Origin: Bifidobacterium breve
Lineage (GTDB): Bacteria; Actinomycetota; Actinomycetes; Nanopelagicales; Nanopelagicaceae
NCBI GenBank assembly: GCA_945883675.1
Contig: CAMCYA010000008.1
Coordinates: forward strand, 1-36,965
DNA: 36,965 bases
Reading direction: 5' to 3'
Positions 24,595 through 32,409 of the stretch are shown piece by piece; the first letter of the stretch is position 1; the number at the start of each line of letters is the position of its first letter. The notes under the pieces are model-generated. The model was not told the DNA's origin and searched no databases. It worked only from the letters and a program-made list of their open reading frames with translations. The position numbers and the translations under genes are program-made.

Positions 24595-25461
24595 CTATTT
24601 ATTCTCTTTAAGAACAATCAAATACATAGCAAGAAGAACTAATAAACCTCCAAGTAGGACTTGAAGTGTCAATACCTCTCCGCCGAATATGACAGCAAAC
24701 AGCGCAGCAAATACCACTTCCATTGTTAGGATTACTGCAACTTTTGTTGCGCTAATGTGAGCTTGAGACCATGTTTGAACTATGAAAGCAATAGCTGTGG
24801 CAAAGACTGCAGTAAAGACAACTACAGCCCAAACACTTCTATCTGGTGGTGGGGCATATCCCTCAGGGATAGAAGCAATGCCTGCCATCACGGCGCAGAC
24901 TGTTAGTTGAACAACGGTCATCGAATAGGCATCTCGACCCGATGACCATTTACTAAGAGCGATGATATGAGCAGCAAAAAATATTGCACTGATGAGAACG
25001 AGCATCTCACCAAATCCAACGGAAAAACCCTGCACTGACAATAAAGCCAACCCTATTGTTGCTATGAAGATGCAGAACCAGACAAATTTACTAATTCGCT
25101 CCTTTAGAATTACAGATGCCAAAAGTGGAGTAACCACAACGTATAGGCCTGTAATAAAACCTGTGATTGCAGCACCAGTTCGCTCAAGTCCTAGAGTTTG
25201 AAAGATATATCCAAAGCCCAAAAAGATTCCAGCCAATCCTGCGCGCAGTAACAGTTCTTTATCGAGCTTACGAAGGACCTGAGGTCTAATTGCGATCATC
25301 ACCAGAACTGCTAGAGAAAAACGAGTGAATAGAAAATTATTGACACTCTGTCGCTCAATTGCATCTTTCATTACTACAAATGCAAGACCCCAAGCCGCTG
25401 CAACCCCAAGTAGAGCCCAAGAGGCAAGCTTTAATTGAAGTTGATGGCGAACAGTCATCAT
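24595..25461 (-). CDS. EamA-family (DMT) transporter 2
   Basis: A 288-residue membrane protein with about ten hydrophobic helices in two EamA repeats. The beginning LASWALLGVAAAWGLAFVVMKDAIERQ and the repeat-2 segment ISATKVAVILTMEVVFAALFAVIFGGEVLT are family-typical. Its ATG lies inside the end of nfo by four bases (ATGA-type overlap), so it is translated from the nfo transcript. Substrate unknown. It is only distantly similar to the EamA protein at 20416-21294, so this is not a recent duplication. Confidence 0.87.
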   Translation of the reverse strand: MMTVRHQLQLKLASWALLGVAAAWGLAFVVMKDAIERQSVNNFLFTRFSLAVLVMIAIRPQVLRKLDKELLLRAGLAGIFLGFGYIFQTLGLERTGAAITGFITGLYVVVTPLLASVILKERISKFVWFCIFIATIGLALLSVQGFSVGFGEMLVLISAIFFAAHIIALSKWSSGRDAYSMTVVQLTVCAVMAGIASIPEGYAPPPDRSVWAVVVFTAVFATAIAFIVQTWSQAHISATKVAVILTMEVVFAALFAVIFGGEVLTLQVLLGGLLVLLAMYLIVLKENK

Positions 25462-26321
25462 CCACGTAGCTTCTTGAGAAGTGCGACTTCTTTTTTGTGG
25501 GCTGGCTCTAAGCCTGGTGTTTCTAAAATGAGCGGTGCGTTTGCTACAGCAGGATGTTTAAGTAGTTCTTTGAATGGATCTATTCCAATATGTCCATCAC
25601 CGATGTTTTGATGTCTATCTTTTAACGCTCCGCATACATCCATGGAATCATTTGCGTGGACAAGCTTAAATCGCTCAATGCCAGCAATTTCCACTAAAAG
25701 ATCAATAGTTGCAGTCATTCCACCTTTGGTAGCAATATCGTGACCAGCAGCAAATACGTGACATGTATCTAGGCAAATACCAACTTTTGGGTGGTACTCA
25801 AGTGCCTTGAGGTACATCTCTAAATCATCTAATTTCTTAACTAATGATTGACCTTGTCCTGCAGTGGGTTCAAGTAATAGAAATGGTGATGAGTCATCTA
25901 ATGCATTCAGAATTGGCATCATGCCCTCATGAATCTGTTTCCATGCCTGATCAACGTGGGTGACATCAACTGCTGAGCCAGTGTGAATCACTACTCCAAG
26001 AGCGCCAATTTCAGAACCCCTTCTGAGTGAGTAAGCCGTTGAAGCTAATGAGTTTTCATAGGTAGCAACAGTTGGAGAACCTAAGTTGATAAGAAATGGT
26101 GCATGCACATAGGTTTCAAGATCCATTGCTGCTGCCTTGATTTTGAATGCTTCATCAAGTTCAGGTTTTGCTGCAGGCATTGCCCACATGCGAGGACTTG
26201 AAGCAAAGACTTGAATCGCCTCTGCGCCAATCTCTTGGGCATAATCAATAGAACGCTTAGCCATTCCGCCGGTTGTAGGAGTATGCGCACCTATTCGTGG
26301 CTTTTTAGCGGGCTTAGACAT
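25458..26321 (-). CDS. nfo: Deoxyribonuclease IV (endonuclease IV)
   Basis: A zinc-dependent apurinic/apyrimidinic endonuclease of 287 residues in base excision repair. RIGAHTPTTGGMAKRSIDYAQEIGAEAIQVF starts the TIM barrel. VHAPFLINLGSP, VIHTGS, LLLEPTAGQG, VGICLDTCHVFAAGHD, FKLVHANDSMD and GDGHIGIDPFKELL provide the His, Glu and Asp ligands of the trinuclear zinc centre. Its own probable leaderless -10 overlaps the pknL stop codon, and the EamA transporter gene is coupled behind it. Confidence 0.96.
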   Translation of the reverse strand: MSKPAKKPRIGAHTPTTGGMAKRSIDYAQEIGAEAIQVFASSPRMWAMPAAKPELDEAFKIKAAAMDLETYVHAPFLINLGSPTVATYENSLASTAYSLRRGSEIGALGVVIHTGSAVDVTHVDQAWKQIHEGMMPILNALDDSSPFLLLEPTAGQGQSLVKKLDDLEMYLKALEYHPKVGICLDTCHVFAAGHDIATKGGMTATIDLLVEIAGIERFKLVHANDSMDVCGALKDRHQNIGDGHIGIDPFKELLKHPAVANAPLILETPGLEPAHKKEVALLKKLRG

Positions 26322-26325
26322 TCAT

Positions 26326-28224
26326 CTACTGTACTTTAATCGTTACTGTGCTGCCACGTTCAACTTTTGTTTTCTTAACAGGAGAGACGGAGATAACGTA
26401 CTTAACCTTATTTTTTCCTGTCGAAACTACTTTTGGCTTTAGACCAAGAGATTTAAGGAGATTTTGAGCTGCAACAGATTCCATTGCAATAATGGTTTCA
26501 GGAATAAACGTGTAGCGAGGCCCCTTTGAAATAACGATAGAAACTTTTGCTCCCTTATTTAGTGCCGAACCACCGGCGGGGCTTTGTGAAATGACTGCAA
26601 GCTCTAAGACATTCTCGCTGTATGCATATGTAGGTTCGACATCAAAACCAGCCTCAGTTAATTCATTAAGGGCTTGCTCTCCACTTTTACCGAGATAAGA
26701 GGGAAAGGCAATCTGCTCAATTCCTTTGGAGACAATTATTTCAATCTGCGTATCTCGCTTTACTGATGTTCCTGACTTCGGAAGGGTTTCAATCACAAAG
26801 CCTTTGGGGATTTCACTGCTAAAGACTTCTTTAACTGGGAGAATTTCAATTGGATACTTCAAGATGGCATTTTGGGCGGCCAAAACAGTTAATCCTGTTG
26901 TTTTTGGAATCGTGTATCGCTCTGGTCCCTTGGATACGATAAAACTAACGCTGCCACTGGCCTGAACTTTTCCGCCTCCGGCTGGGTTTGATTCGATAAC
27001 TCTACCTTTGGCAATTTCTTCATCGAATCTACTTTCGATCACGGTCGCTGTTAGTCCTAGCGGCTGCAGAATCGATACTGCTTCTTCATATGTTGCTCCG
27101 ACCGTTGATGGAACTACAACTTGCGAACCCGGACCAACCAAACTCCACCAACCTGCTACACCAACTGCGACTGCAAAAAATAAAGCAACCTTACGATTCC
27201 TACGAACACGTTTGCTTGCTCTCTTCTTCTTTTCTTCTTTTCGCCTAAGTTGACGAGTGGTCTCTCTTTTTTCTACTTCGACAGCTGGTTCAGATTTAGT
27301 AGCCTCTTTCTTTTGGGTTTTCTCACGAATCGGCTCGACAGGCAGGTCTAAACCAAGTGACATTTGATTTTTCTTCGGATCTAAATCAACTTGAATTTGC
27401 GCGAGTTCATCTAAAAACTCAGTTGCAGAGCGAGGTCGATTATCTGGGTTCTTTGAGGTTGCTCTGGCAATTAAGTCATCCAGAGCCTGCGGAATCTCTT
27501 TGCGCTTACTGCGAAGACGAGGAACTTCTTCATTAACGTGCATATAAGCAATCTGTATAGGGGAGTCGGCAGTGAAAGGTTTATCACCAATCAACATTTC
27601 GTAGGCAACAATTCCTGCCGCATAGACATCACTTCGAGAATCAGCGATTCCCCTTTGCACCTGTTCTGGAGAGAGATAAGAGACGCTTCCTAAAATCACA
27701 CTGGATTCTGCTGTCATTGTTGATCCAATAATTTCGCCTCTTGCCAAACCAAAATCAGCAACTTTAACTCTGCCTTCATTCGAGATCATTATGTTTTCCG
27801 GCTTTACATCACGGTGAACAATTCCTAATGCATGCGCTGCAGATAGTGCACTTAAAATCGGGGTTAAGTAGTTCATTGCATCCTTGATTTCGAATCTTCC
27901 ACGTTCATTCAAATACTCTCGTAATGTATGGCCTTCTATAAGCTCCATTACTAAGAAGACAGCGGGAACTCCATTTTGGTTCCAGCCTTGATCTTGTACA
28001 GCCACGATGTTGGGATGCGAAAGGGCCGCCGCTGCTTTTGCTTCGCGAATAAAACGTGAAACATAGGCATCATCTTGTGCCAGATGTGAGTGCATAATCT
28101 TTACTGCAACTTTACGATCTAAGCGAGTATCGAGCGCCTCATAAATTGCGGCCATCCCGCCATTGGCTACCTGACGCAATAATTGATAGCGACCGTCAAT
28201 GAGTTCGCCGGTCAGATCAGACAT
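26326..28224 (-). CDS. pknL: Ser/Thr protein kinase with four PASTA domains (PknL-like)
   Basis: A transmembrane Hanks-type kinase of 632 residues. The kinase domain (about 12-272) has the Gly-rich loop QVANGGMAAIYEA, Lys42 in VAVKIM, the catalytic Asp139 in HRDVKPENIM and DFG in VADFGLARG. A very basic juxtamembrane linker (RRKEEKKKRASKRVRRNRK) precedes one membrane helix (about 345-362). Four PASTA repeats follow outside, each with a G-x-x-x-x-x-A pattern and an SKGP-like end, so it may sense cell-wall muropeptides. The location near aroG and away from the division cluster suggests PknL rather than PknB. TAAAAT six bases before ATG 28224 indicates a leaderless mRNA. Confidence 0.92.
   Translation of the reverse strand: MSDLTGELIDGRYQLLRQVANGGMAAIYEALDTRLDRKVAVKIMHSHLAQDDAYVSRFIREAKAAAALSHPNIVAVQDQGWNQNGVPAVFLVMELIEGHTLREYLNERGRFEIKDAMNYLTPILSALSAAHALGIVHRDVKPENIMISNEGRVKVADFGLARGEIIGSTMTAESSVILGSVSYLSPEQVQRGIADSRSDVYAAGIVAYEMLIGDKPFTADSPIQIAYMHVNEEVPRLRSKRKEIPQALDDLIARATSKNPDNRPRSATEFLDELAQIQVDLDPKKNQMSLGLDLPVEPIREKTQKKEATKSEPAVEVEKRETTRQLRRKEEKKKRASKRVRRNRKVALFFAVAVGVAGWWSLVGPGSQVVVPSTVGATYEEAVSILQPLGLTATVIESRFDEEIAKGRVIESNPAGGGKVQASGSVSFIVSKGPERYTIPKTTGLTVLAAQNAILKYPIEILPVKEVFSSEIPKGFVIETLPKSGTSVKRDTQIEIIVSKGIEQIAFPSYLGKSGEQALNELTEAGFDVEPTYAYSENVLELAVISQSPAGGSALNKGAKVSIVISKGPRYTFIPETIIAMESVAAQNLLKSLGLKPKVVSTGKNKVKYVISVSPVKKTKVERGSTVTIKVQ
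26328..26333 (-). promoter_or_regulatory. Leaderless -10 element of nfo, touching the pknL stop codon
   Basis: TACAGT on the minus strand lies exactly six bases before ATG 26321 and shares a base with the pknL TAG (26326-26328). Confidence 0.5.
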
Positions 28225-28230
28225 GTGGCG

Positions 28231-28236
28231 ATTTTA
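28231..28236 (-). promoter_or_regulatory. Leaderless -10 element of the PASTA kinase gene
   Basis: TAAAAT on the minus strand lies exactly six bases before ATG 28224. Confidence 0.6.
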
Positions 28237-28279
28237 TGGAACCTGCGTGGTAGGTCCTCATCTGGCGCGCCCAAAAAGG

Positions 28280-28768
28280 TTATGAAGTAAGTTTCACATC
28301 ACAATTTTCGGCTGTTTTATCCAACTTAAAGTGCGCATCTTGGTAACTCTGCCAAATGAGCATTAAATCTCTAAGGTGGCGTCCATCTCGATCTAACACG
28401 CGTTGGAGTCCGATTTCTGGTGCGACTTCTATCCAGTAAGTCTTTGCACCTGCATCTCGAACTATCTTTTGAGCGGCACCAACGCCCTCAAGAATGAGTA
28501 CCTCTGTTGGTGGAATTAACTCTGCCTCACCAAATTCCATCATGGCCCAATTGAATCTTTTTATGTAGAAATTCTTGCCGGCTTTATGAGATTGAACAAT
28601 TTCTGAAAGCTTCAAAGTAAGCTCATCGGATAAAGCATCTTCCCAGCCCTTATAGAGATCGTCCATGTGAATAACTTGCACCGTGGAAGATTGTTGATAC
28701 TCACTTTGAAGCTTTGCAGCAAGTGTAGTTTTTCCCGATCCCGCAGGACCATCAATTGCTAAGAGCAC
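28280..28768 (-). CDS. P-loop kinase of the uridine-kinase-like family, linked to a TPP-regulated transporter
   Basis: A 162-residue P-loop NTPase/kinase. DGPAGSGKTTLAAKL is the Walker A. HMDDLYKGWED resembles the D-D-x-Y substrate segment of actinobacterial uridine-kinase-like proteins, and EVLILEGVGAAQ the Walker B/EG strand. The lid is around RVLDRDGRHLRD. GTG 28768 directly before LLAIDGPAG is preferred; the open frame reaches TTG 28792. Its start lies within the transporter gene, so translation is coupled. By context it may phosphorylate what the transporter imports, most simply thiamine, because the operon has a TPP riboswitch. Homologues are usually annotated only as AAA or uridine kinase family, so this role is an inference without biochemical support in the sequence. 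Confidence 0.75.
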   Translation of the reverse strand: MLLAIDGPAGSGKTTLAAKLQSEYQQSSTVQVIHMDDLYKGWEDALSDELTLKLSEIVQSHKAGKNFYIKRFNWAMMEFGEAELIPPTEVLILEGVGAAQKIVRDAGAKTYWIEVAPEIGLQRVLDRDGRHLRDLMLIWQSYQDAHFKLDKTAENCDVKLTS

Positions 28769-29327
28769 GTTGCCAACGTCGCCAACCAACAACGGCTACA
28801 GCTATAAACACTACATATAGCACCGCAGTGAACCAGTATCCCAAGAGCAAGTACTGCGTGCTTCCGACGATATTGATGATGAGCCAAAGAAACCATGCTT
28901 CAAATTTTTCGTAAATCATCATTACTTGGGCAAATAAACTGCCAACAAGAATGAAGGCATCTGACCACGTTGCTGCAGCGCCAATTCCAGATAACACCGG
29001 AGATAAAACTGCAACTGATGCTATGACTCCAACACAGAGATAAAGACGTTTGCGAGTAGACAACACTCCTGGCTTGGCGCCCTTAGGTCCCCATCCGCGC
29101 CAGCCATAAATGGCGGCAACTATAAAAATTATCTGAAGCGCTGCACTTGCAAAGAGTTCGACTTGATAGAAAAAGACCGCATATAAGAGACTTCCAGCGG
29201 CCCACCATGGCCATGTAATTCTCTTACCGGTAGTTCCCAGCCAAACTCCAATGAAGGAGGTAATTGCTGCAATGAATTCTAAAGCTGAGACTTCATATTC
29301 CCAGGCAGTAAATAAAATAGTTGACAT
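28752..29327 (-). CDS. PnuC-family vitamin transporter, probably PnuT (thiamine)
   Basis: A 191-residue membrane protein with about seven hydrophobic helices. Two W-x-x-W motifs, GWRGWG in the middle and GWRRWQ at the C-terminus, match the substrate-binding motif of PnuC facilitators. PnuC itself carries nicotinamide riboside, while PnuT members carry thiamine and are recognised by an upstream TPP riboswitch. One is present here. These carriers do not use energy and depend on phosphorylation for trapping, which explains the kinase overlapping its 3' end. ATG 29327 with AAAGGAAAA upstream is the correct start. ATG 29345 lies within the 3' end of the riboswitch and would add six residues. Confidence 0.85.
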   Translation of the reverse strand: MSTILFTAWEYEVSALEFIAAITSFIGVWLGTTGKRITWPWWAAGSLLYAVFFYQVELFASAALQIIFIVAAIYGWRGWGPKGAKPGVLSTRKRLYLCVGVIASVAVLSPVLSGIGAAATWSDAFILVGSLFAQVMMIYEKFEAWFLWLIINIVGSTQYLLLGYWFTAVLYVVFIAVAVVGWRRWQRALSN

Positions 29328-29337
29328 TGTGATTTTC

Positions 29338-29416
29338 CTTTCCATATCCGCATTACCGGATCGGTCTAACGGTCGGTCTGAATTTCAGACCCTCTCAGCC
29401 GTGGTGGCTCCCGTGT
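29338..29416 (-). promoter_or_regulatory. TPP (thiamin pyrophosphate) riboswitch
   Basis: Read on the minus strand: ACACGGGAGCC, then GGCTGAGAGG with the invariant CTGAGA (29393-29398), a P3 hairpin made from GGTCTGAA and TTCAGACC arms (29375-29391), then GACCGATCCGGTAATGCGGATATGG (split at GGTAAT). This last part matches the P4/P5 half of the THI box, with TAAT in the loop and pyrophosphate-sensor geometry. The ribosome binding site AAAGGA of the transporter gene follows within a few bases, and there is no U-tract terminator, so it most likely blocks translation when TPP is bound. Confidence 0.85.
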
Positions 29417-29420
29417 TCAT

Positions 29421-29430
29421 AGAGTAGCGT
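29421..29430. promoter_or_regulatory. Symmetric divergent -10 element: TPP-riboswitch operon / crtYc
   Basis: AGAGTAGCGT reads TACTCT on minus (29421-29426) and TAGCGT on plus (29425-29430), sharing TA. The minus transcript would start near 29414, right at the 5' end of the TPP aptamer. The plus hexamer is exactly six bases before crtYc GTG 29437. Confidence 0.65.
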
Positions 29431-29436
29431 TATCTC

Positions 29437-29763
29437 GTGCTCAAGTTCGGTTATCTTGCCATGATTGCATTCACAGTATGTGGCTCCATTTGGCTGGAGT
29501 TTGTACTCAAAGTTAAAGTCTTAAAAAGATATAAGAGGGCAATCAAAGCAATTCTTCCAGTCTCATTAATCTTTATTGCCTGGGATGCCTATGCAATCCA
29601 TCAAGGGCATTGGAGTTTTGATAACAATCAGATTCTGGGGATCTTTGGCCCCTTTGGTATTCCACTGGAGGAATACTTATTTTTCACCGTAGTTCCCTTG
29701 GCTGCAATTTTAACGATTGAAGCAGTACGAACTGTTAAAAAACATTGGCAGGTTTACAAATGA
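29437..29763 (+). CDS. crtYc: Lycopene cyclase subunit CrtYc
   Basis: A 108-residue membrane protein with three hydrophobic helices, one half of the actinobacterial heterodimeric lycopene cyclase. The motif PLEEYLFF (near residues 78-85), with its acidic pair, is the active-site signature shared with archaeal and fungal fused cyclases. It begins at GTG 29437 with TAGCGT six bases upstream, so the mRNA is probably leaderless. Its stop overlaps the crtYd ATG by four bases. Absence of a CrtEb-type lycopene elongase in the window suggests cyclisation of C40 lycopene (gamma- or beta-carotene) rather than C50 pigment, but that gene could be elsewhere. Confidence 0.9.
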   Translation: MLKFGYLAMIAFTVCGSIWLEFVLKVKVLKRYKRAIKAILPVSLIFIAWDAYAIHQGHWSFDNNQILGIFGPFGIPLEEYLFFTVVPLAAILTIEAVRTVKKHWQVYK

Positions 29764-30062
29764 CCTATACCCTATTAGCGATCTCTGCTGTTGTAATTGT
29801 CATAATCCTTGATCTATATGTTATAAAAACTTGCTTACTCAAACGCAAAGTTTTCTGGACTTCGTATGCAATCATTGTAGGTTTTCAGCTTTTAACAAAC
29901 TGGTGGTTAACGTCTCGAAACATCGTCATCTATAGCCCTGATGCAATTCTGGGCCTGCGAATAGCATCTGCTCCAGTTGAGGACTTACTCTTTGGTTTTG
30001 CGCTAGTTGTAGGCGTATTAATTAATTGGATAAGGCTAGGCGCTTCAGATAAGCAGCACTAG
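29760..30062 (+). CDS. crtYd: Lycopene cyclase subunit CrtYd
   Basis: The second half of the heterodimeric lycopene cyclase, 100 residues, with three hydrophobic helices and the motif PVEDLLFGF, the counterpart of the PLEEYLFF box in CrtYc. ATG 29760 overlaps the crtYc stop (ATGA). The open frame extends to ATG 29745, but those codons lie inside crtYc. The last 41 bases overlap the 3' end of the convergent crtB gene, so the two transcripts are complementary there. Confidence 0.9.
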   Translation: MTYTLLAISAVVIVIILDLYVIKTCLLKRKVFWTSYAIIVGFQLLTNWWLTSRNIVIYSPDAILGLRIASAPVEDLLFGFALVVGVLINWIRLGASDKQH

Positions 30063-30924
30063 CAACACGTAATCTTCTTCCAGTTGATGTTTTGGCACGT
30101 TTGTTGAAAATTTCGTAATTGATTTTTTCTACCTCTTCGACAATTCCACAGTACAAAGTACTTGCCGCTTGGATACATGGACGACTAGATGGCTCCAATA
30201 GTTTGATTCCTGGTGCAGCCTGGTCCTGCAACCTCTTAACTCTGGCAATTTGGAATTTAAGCGCTTCAACTATTTCGGGAGTAAGGACTCTTGCTTCTAG
30301 CATTTTGCGGTCTACGCCAAATTGTTGTAACTCTTTTTTAGGTAGATAGACGCGTGATCTATCTAAATCTTCGCCGACATCCCGAATAAAATTGGCTAAT
30401 TGAAATGCAATACCTAATGTTTTTGCCGATTCATAGGCATCAGCGTGTAAGGGACCTAGAATCGGAACCATTTGTAGCCCAATAACTGCAGCTGATCCAT
30501 AGACGTACTCCATTAAATCTTCATAGGTCTCATACTCTTGAACAGTTAAATCCATCTCCATTGAGTGTAAAAATGCTTCAAAGTATTCATGCGGAATATC
30601 AAATCGTGTAACGGTATCTATTAATGCTCGACCGACAGCATCCTGGCTATTACCTTTCTTTAAATCTGATAAAACTTTGCTGCCCCACGTGTTTAACTCT
30701 TTGGCTTTTTCTTGAACAGATAACTGTGATGCTAAGTCGTCCACGATTTCATCGGCATAGCGAGCAAAGCCATAGAGCGCGTGAACAAAAGGTCTCTTGG
30801 CTTTAGGCAGTAAAAGAGTTGCTAGGAAGTAAGTTTTTCCATGTAAAGCATTGAGTCTTTTGCACTCCGCATATGATGCACGCAGATCGGGATCTGTGAT
30901 TCCGGCAGCGGTTAACTCATCCAC
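30022..30924 (-). CDS. crtB: Phytoene synthase
   Basis: Condenses two GGPP to 15-cis-phytoene, 300 residues. The two Asp-rich motifs are YADEIVDD (residues 57-63) and NFIRDVGEDLDRSRVYLP, and YGSAAVIGLQM lies between them, as in squalene/phytoene synthases. GTG 30924 directly abuts the crtI stop, so it is the last gene of an idsA-crtI-crtB operon. Its 3' end overlaps crtYd, read from the other strand. Confidence 0.95.
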   Translation of the reverse strand: MDELTAAGITDPDLRASYAECKRLNALHGKTYFLATLLLPKAKRPFVHALYGFARYADEIVDDLASQLSVQEKAKELNTWGSKVLSDLKKGNSQDAVGRALIDTVTRFDIPHEYFEAFLHSMEMDLTVQEYETYEDLMEYVYGSAAVIGLQMVPILGPLHADAYESAKTLGIAFQLANFIRDVGEDLDRSRVYLPKKELQQFGVDRKMLEARVLTPEIVEALKFQIARVKRLQDQAAPGIKLLEPSSRPCIQAASTLYCGIVEEVEKINYEIFNKRAKTSTGRRLRVASAAYLKRLALSN

Positions 30925-32409
30925 TTATTTAACCGGACCCACAATGCGTTCAGCTGCTAAGCGACCTGAAATCAATACCATCGGAACACCAACTCCGGGT
31001 TGTGTTCCTGATCCGGCAAATACAACGTTTTCAATTCCAGCTGCAATGTTACGAGGTCTAAATGGACCTGTCTGGAAAAAAGTGTGGGCACTTGCGAAAG
31101 GAGCGCCTGCTTCCATTCCTTGAGACTGCCAATCCAATGGAGTTGTTAGCACTTCAGTTTCAATGGCATCACCAAAGCCTGTGTATCCACGCTTTTCCAT
31201 AGTTTCAACCATGTGATCACGATATGGCTTGGCCTGCTTCTTCCAATCTATGTTGGCAGTCAAATTGGGTGTTGGAAATAGAACGTAATAAGAATGTTTT
31301 CCAGGGGGAGCCAAAGTTGGATCATCCTTTGAAGGTAGCGTTACCAAAAGACTTGGATCACTCATCAAAACCTTTTTCTTGATGAGCTCATCAAATATTC
31401 CATCCCATTGATGACCAAAATGAATGTTGTGGTGGGCGGCAAATTCGTATTCTCGTGAAGAGCCAACCAGCATCGTTACGCAAGAAGGAGAGTAGTTAAG
31501 ACGCTTTACTGAAAGAGGAGTCTTTCCTAACAGGTCACGCCAAGCAACGGGTAGATCAGGATTTAGAATTACCGCATCACATTCAATTCTTTGACCATCT
31601 TCTGTAATCACAGCCTTTGCGCGCGAGTTAACAACATCAATCTTTGAAACGGTAGTGCTGTATTTGAACACGACACCATGTTTCTCGGCTGCTGCTGCCA
31701 TTGCCCGCGGAACAGCGTGCATACCGCCCTTGGGAAAGAAAACTCCGTTTACTGAGTCCATATATGCAATAACGGCATAAATCGCTAAGGCTTGTTGAGG
31801 ACTAACACCTGCATACATTGCTTGGAATGAATACACGCGTTGAAGCCGGGGATCTTTCATAAACTGATTAACTTTAGGAGACAGGCGTCTAAAACCACCT
31901 AGTGCAATGAGGCGAGCAAGATTTGGAGTTAAGAGATTGAGTGGAGAGTCGATATTTCGATCAATGAAATCATTCATCTCATACTTGTATAACTTAGTTA
32001 CGAAATCTACATATTTTGCATAACCTGCAGCTTCTTCGGGGCTAATTTTCTCTGCAATCTCTGCTTCCATCTGAGCAGTATTTGCATGGACATCTAACTG
32101 CGAACCATCTGCATAAAAAGCACGGTAAAGCGGTGAGACCGGCATAAGTTCAAGCCAATCCTTCATATCTTCACCGACACTACTAAAAGCATCTTGAATT
32201 AGTGATGGCATTGTTAAAACTGAGGGACCCGTATCAAAAGAGTAACCATCTTTTTTCAGTAAACCATTACGTCCGCCGGGAACTGATTCTCGTTCTATCA
32301 CTGTGACTTTTCGACCGGCACCTGCCAAACGTAAAGCAGCACTGAGTCCGGCCAATCCAGCACCGACTACGACTACATGATCCGTAGGCCCTTTAACACG
32401 TGCTGGCAT
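30925..32409 (-). CDS. crtI: Phytoene desaturase (CrtI)
   Basis: An FAD-dependent desaturase-isomerase of 494 residues that converts phytoene to lycopene. The N-terminal dinucleotide fold is VVVGAGLAGLSAALRLAGAG followed by the E of VIERE and GGRNG; SFDTGPSVLTMP is the conserved next box. The C-terminal FAD segment is VFAGSGTQPGVGVPMVLISG, matching the CrtI bacterial-type signature. The start ATG overlaps the idsA stop by one base (TAATG). It pairs with crtB downstream. Confidence 0.95.
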   Translation of the reverse strand: MPARVKGPTDHVVVVGAGLAGLSAALRLAGAGRKVTVIERESVPGGRNGLLKKDGYSFDTGPSVLTMPSLIQDAFSSVGEDMKDWLELMPVSPLYRAFYADGSQLDVHANTAQMEAEIAEKISPEEAAGYAKYVDFVTKLYKYEMNDFIDRNIDSPLNLLTPNLARLIALGGFRRLSPKVNQFMKDPRLQRVYSFQAMYAGVSPQQALAIYAVIAYMDSVNGVFFPKGGMHAVPRAMAAAAEKHGVVFKYSTTVSKIDVVNSRAKAVITEDGQRIECDAVILNPDLPVAWRDLLGKTPLSVKRLNYSPSCVTMLVGSSREYEFAAHHNIHFGHQWDGIFDELIKKKVLMSDPSLLVTLPSKDDPTLAPPGKHSYYVLFPTPNLTANIDWKKQAKPYRDHMVETMEKRGYTGFGDAIETEVLTTPLDWQSQGMEAGAPFASAHTFFQTGPFRPRNIAAGIENVVFAGSGTQPGVGVPMVLISGRLAAERIVGPVK

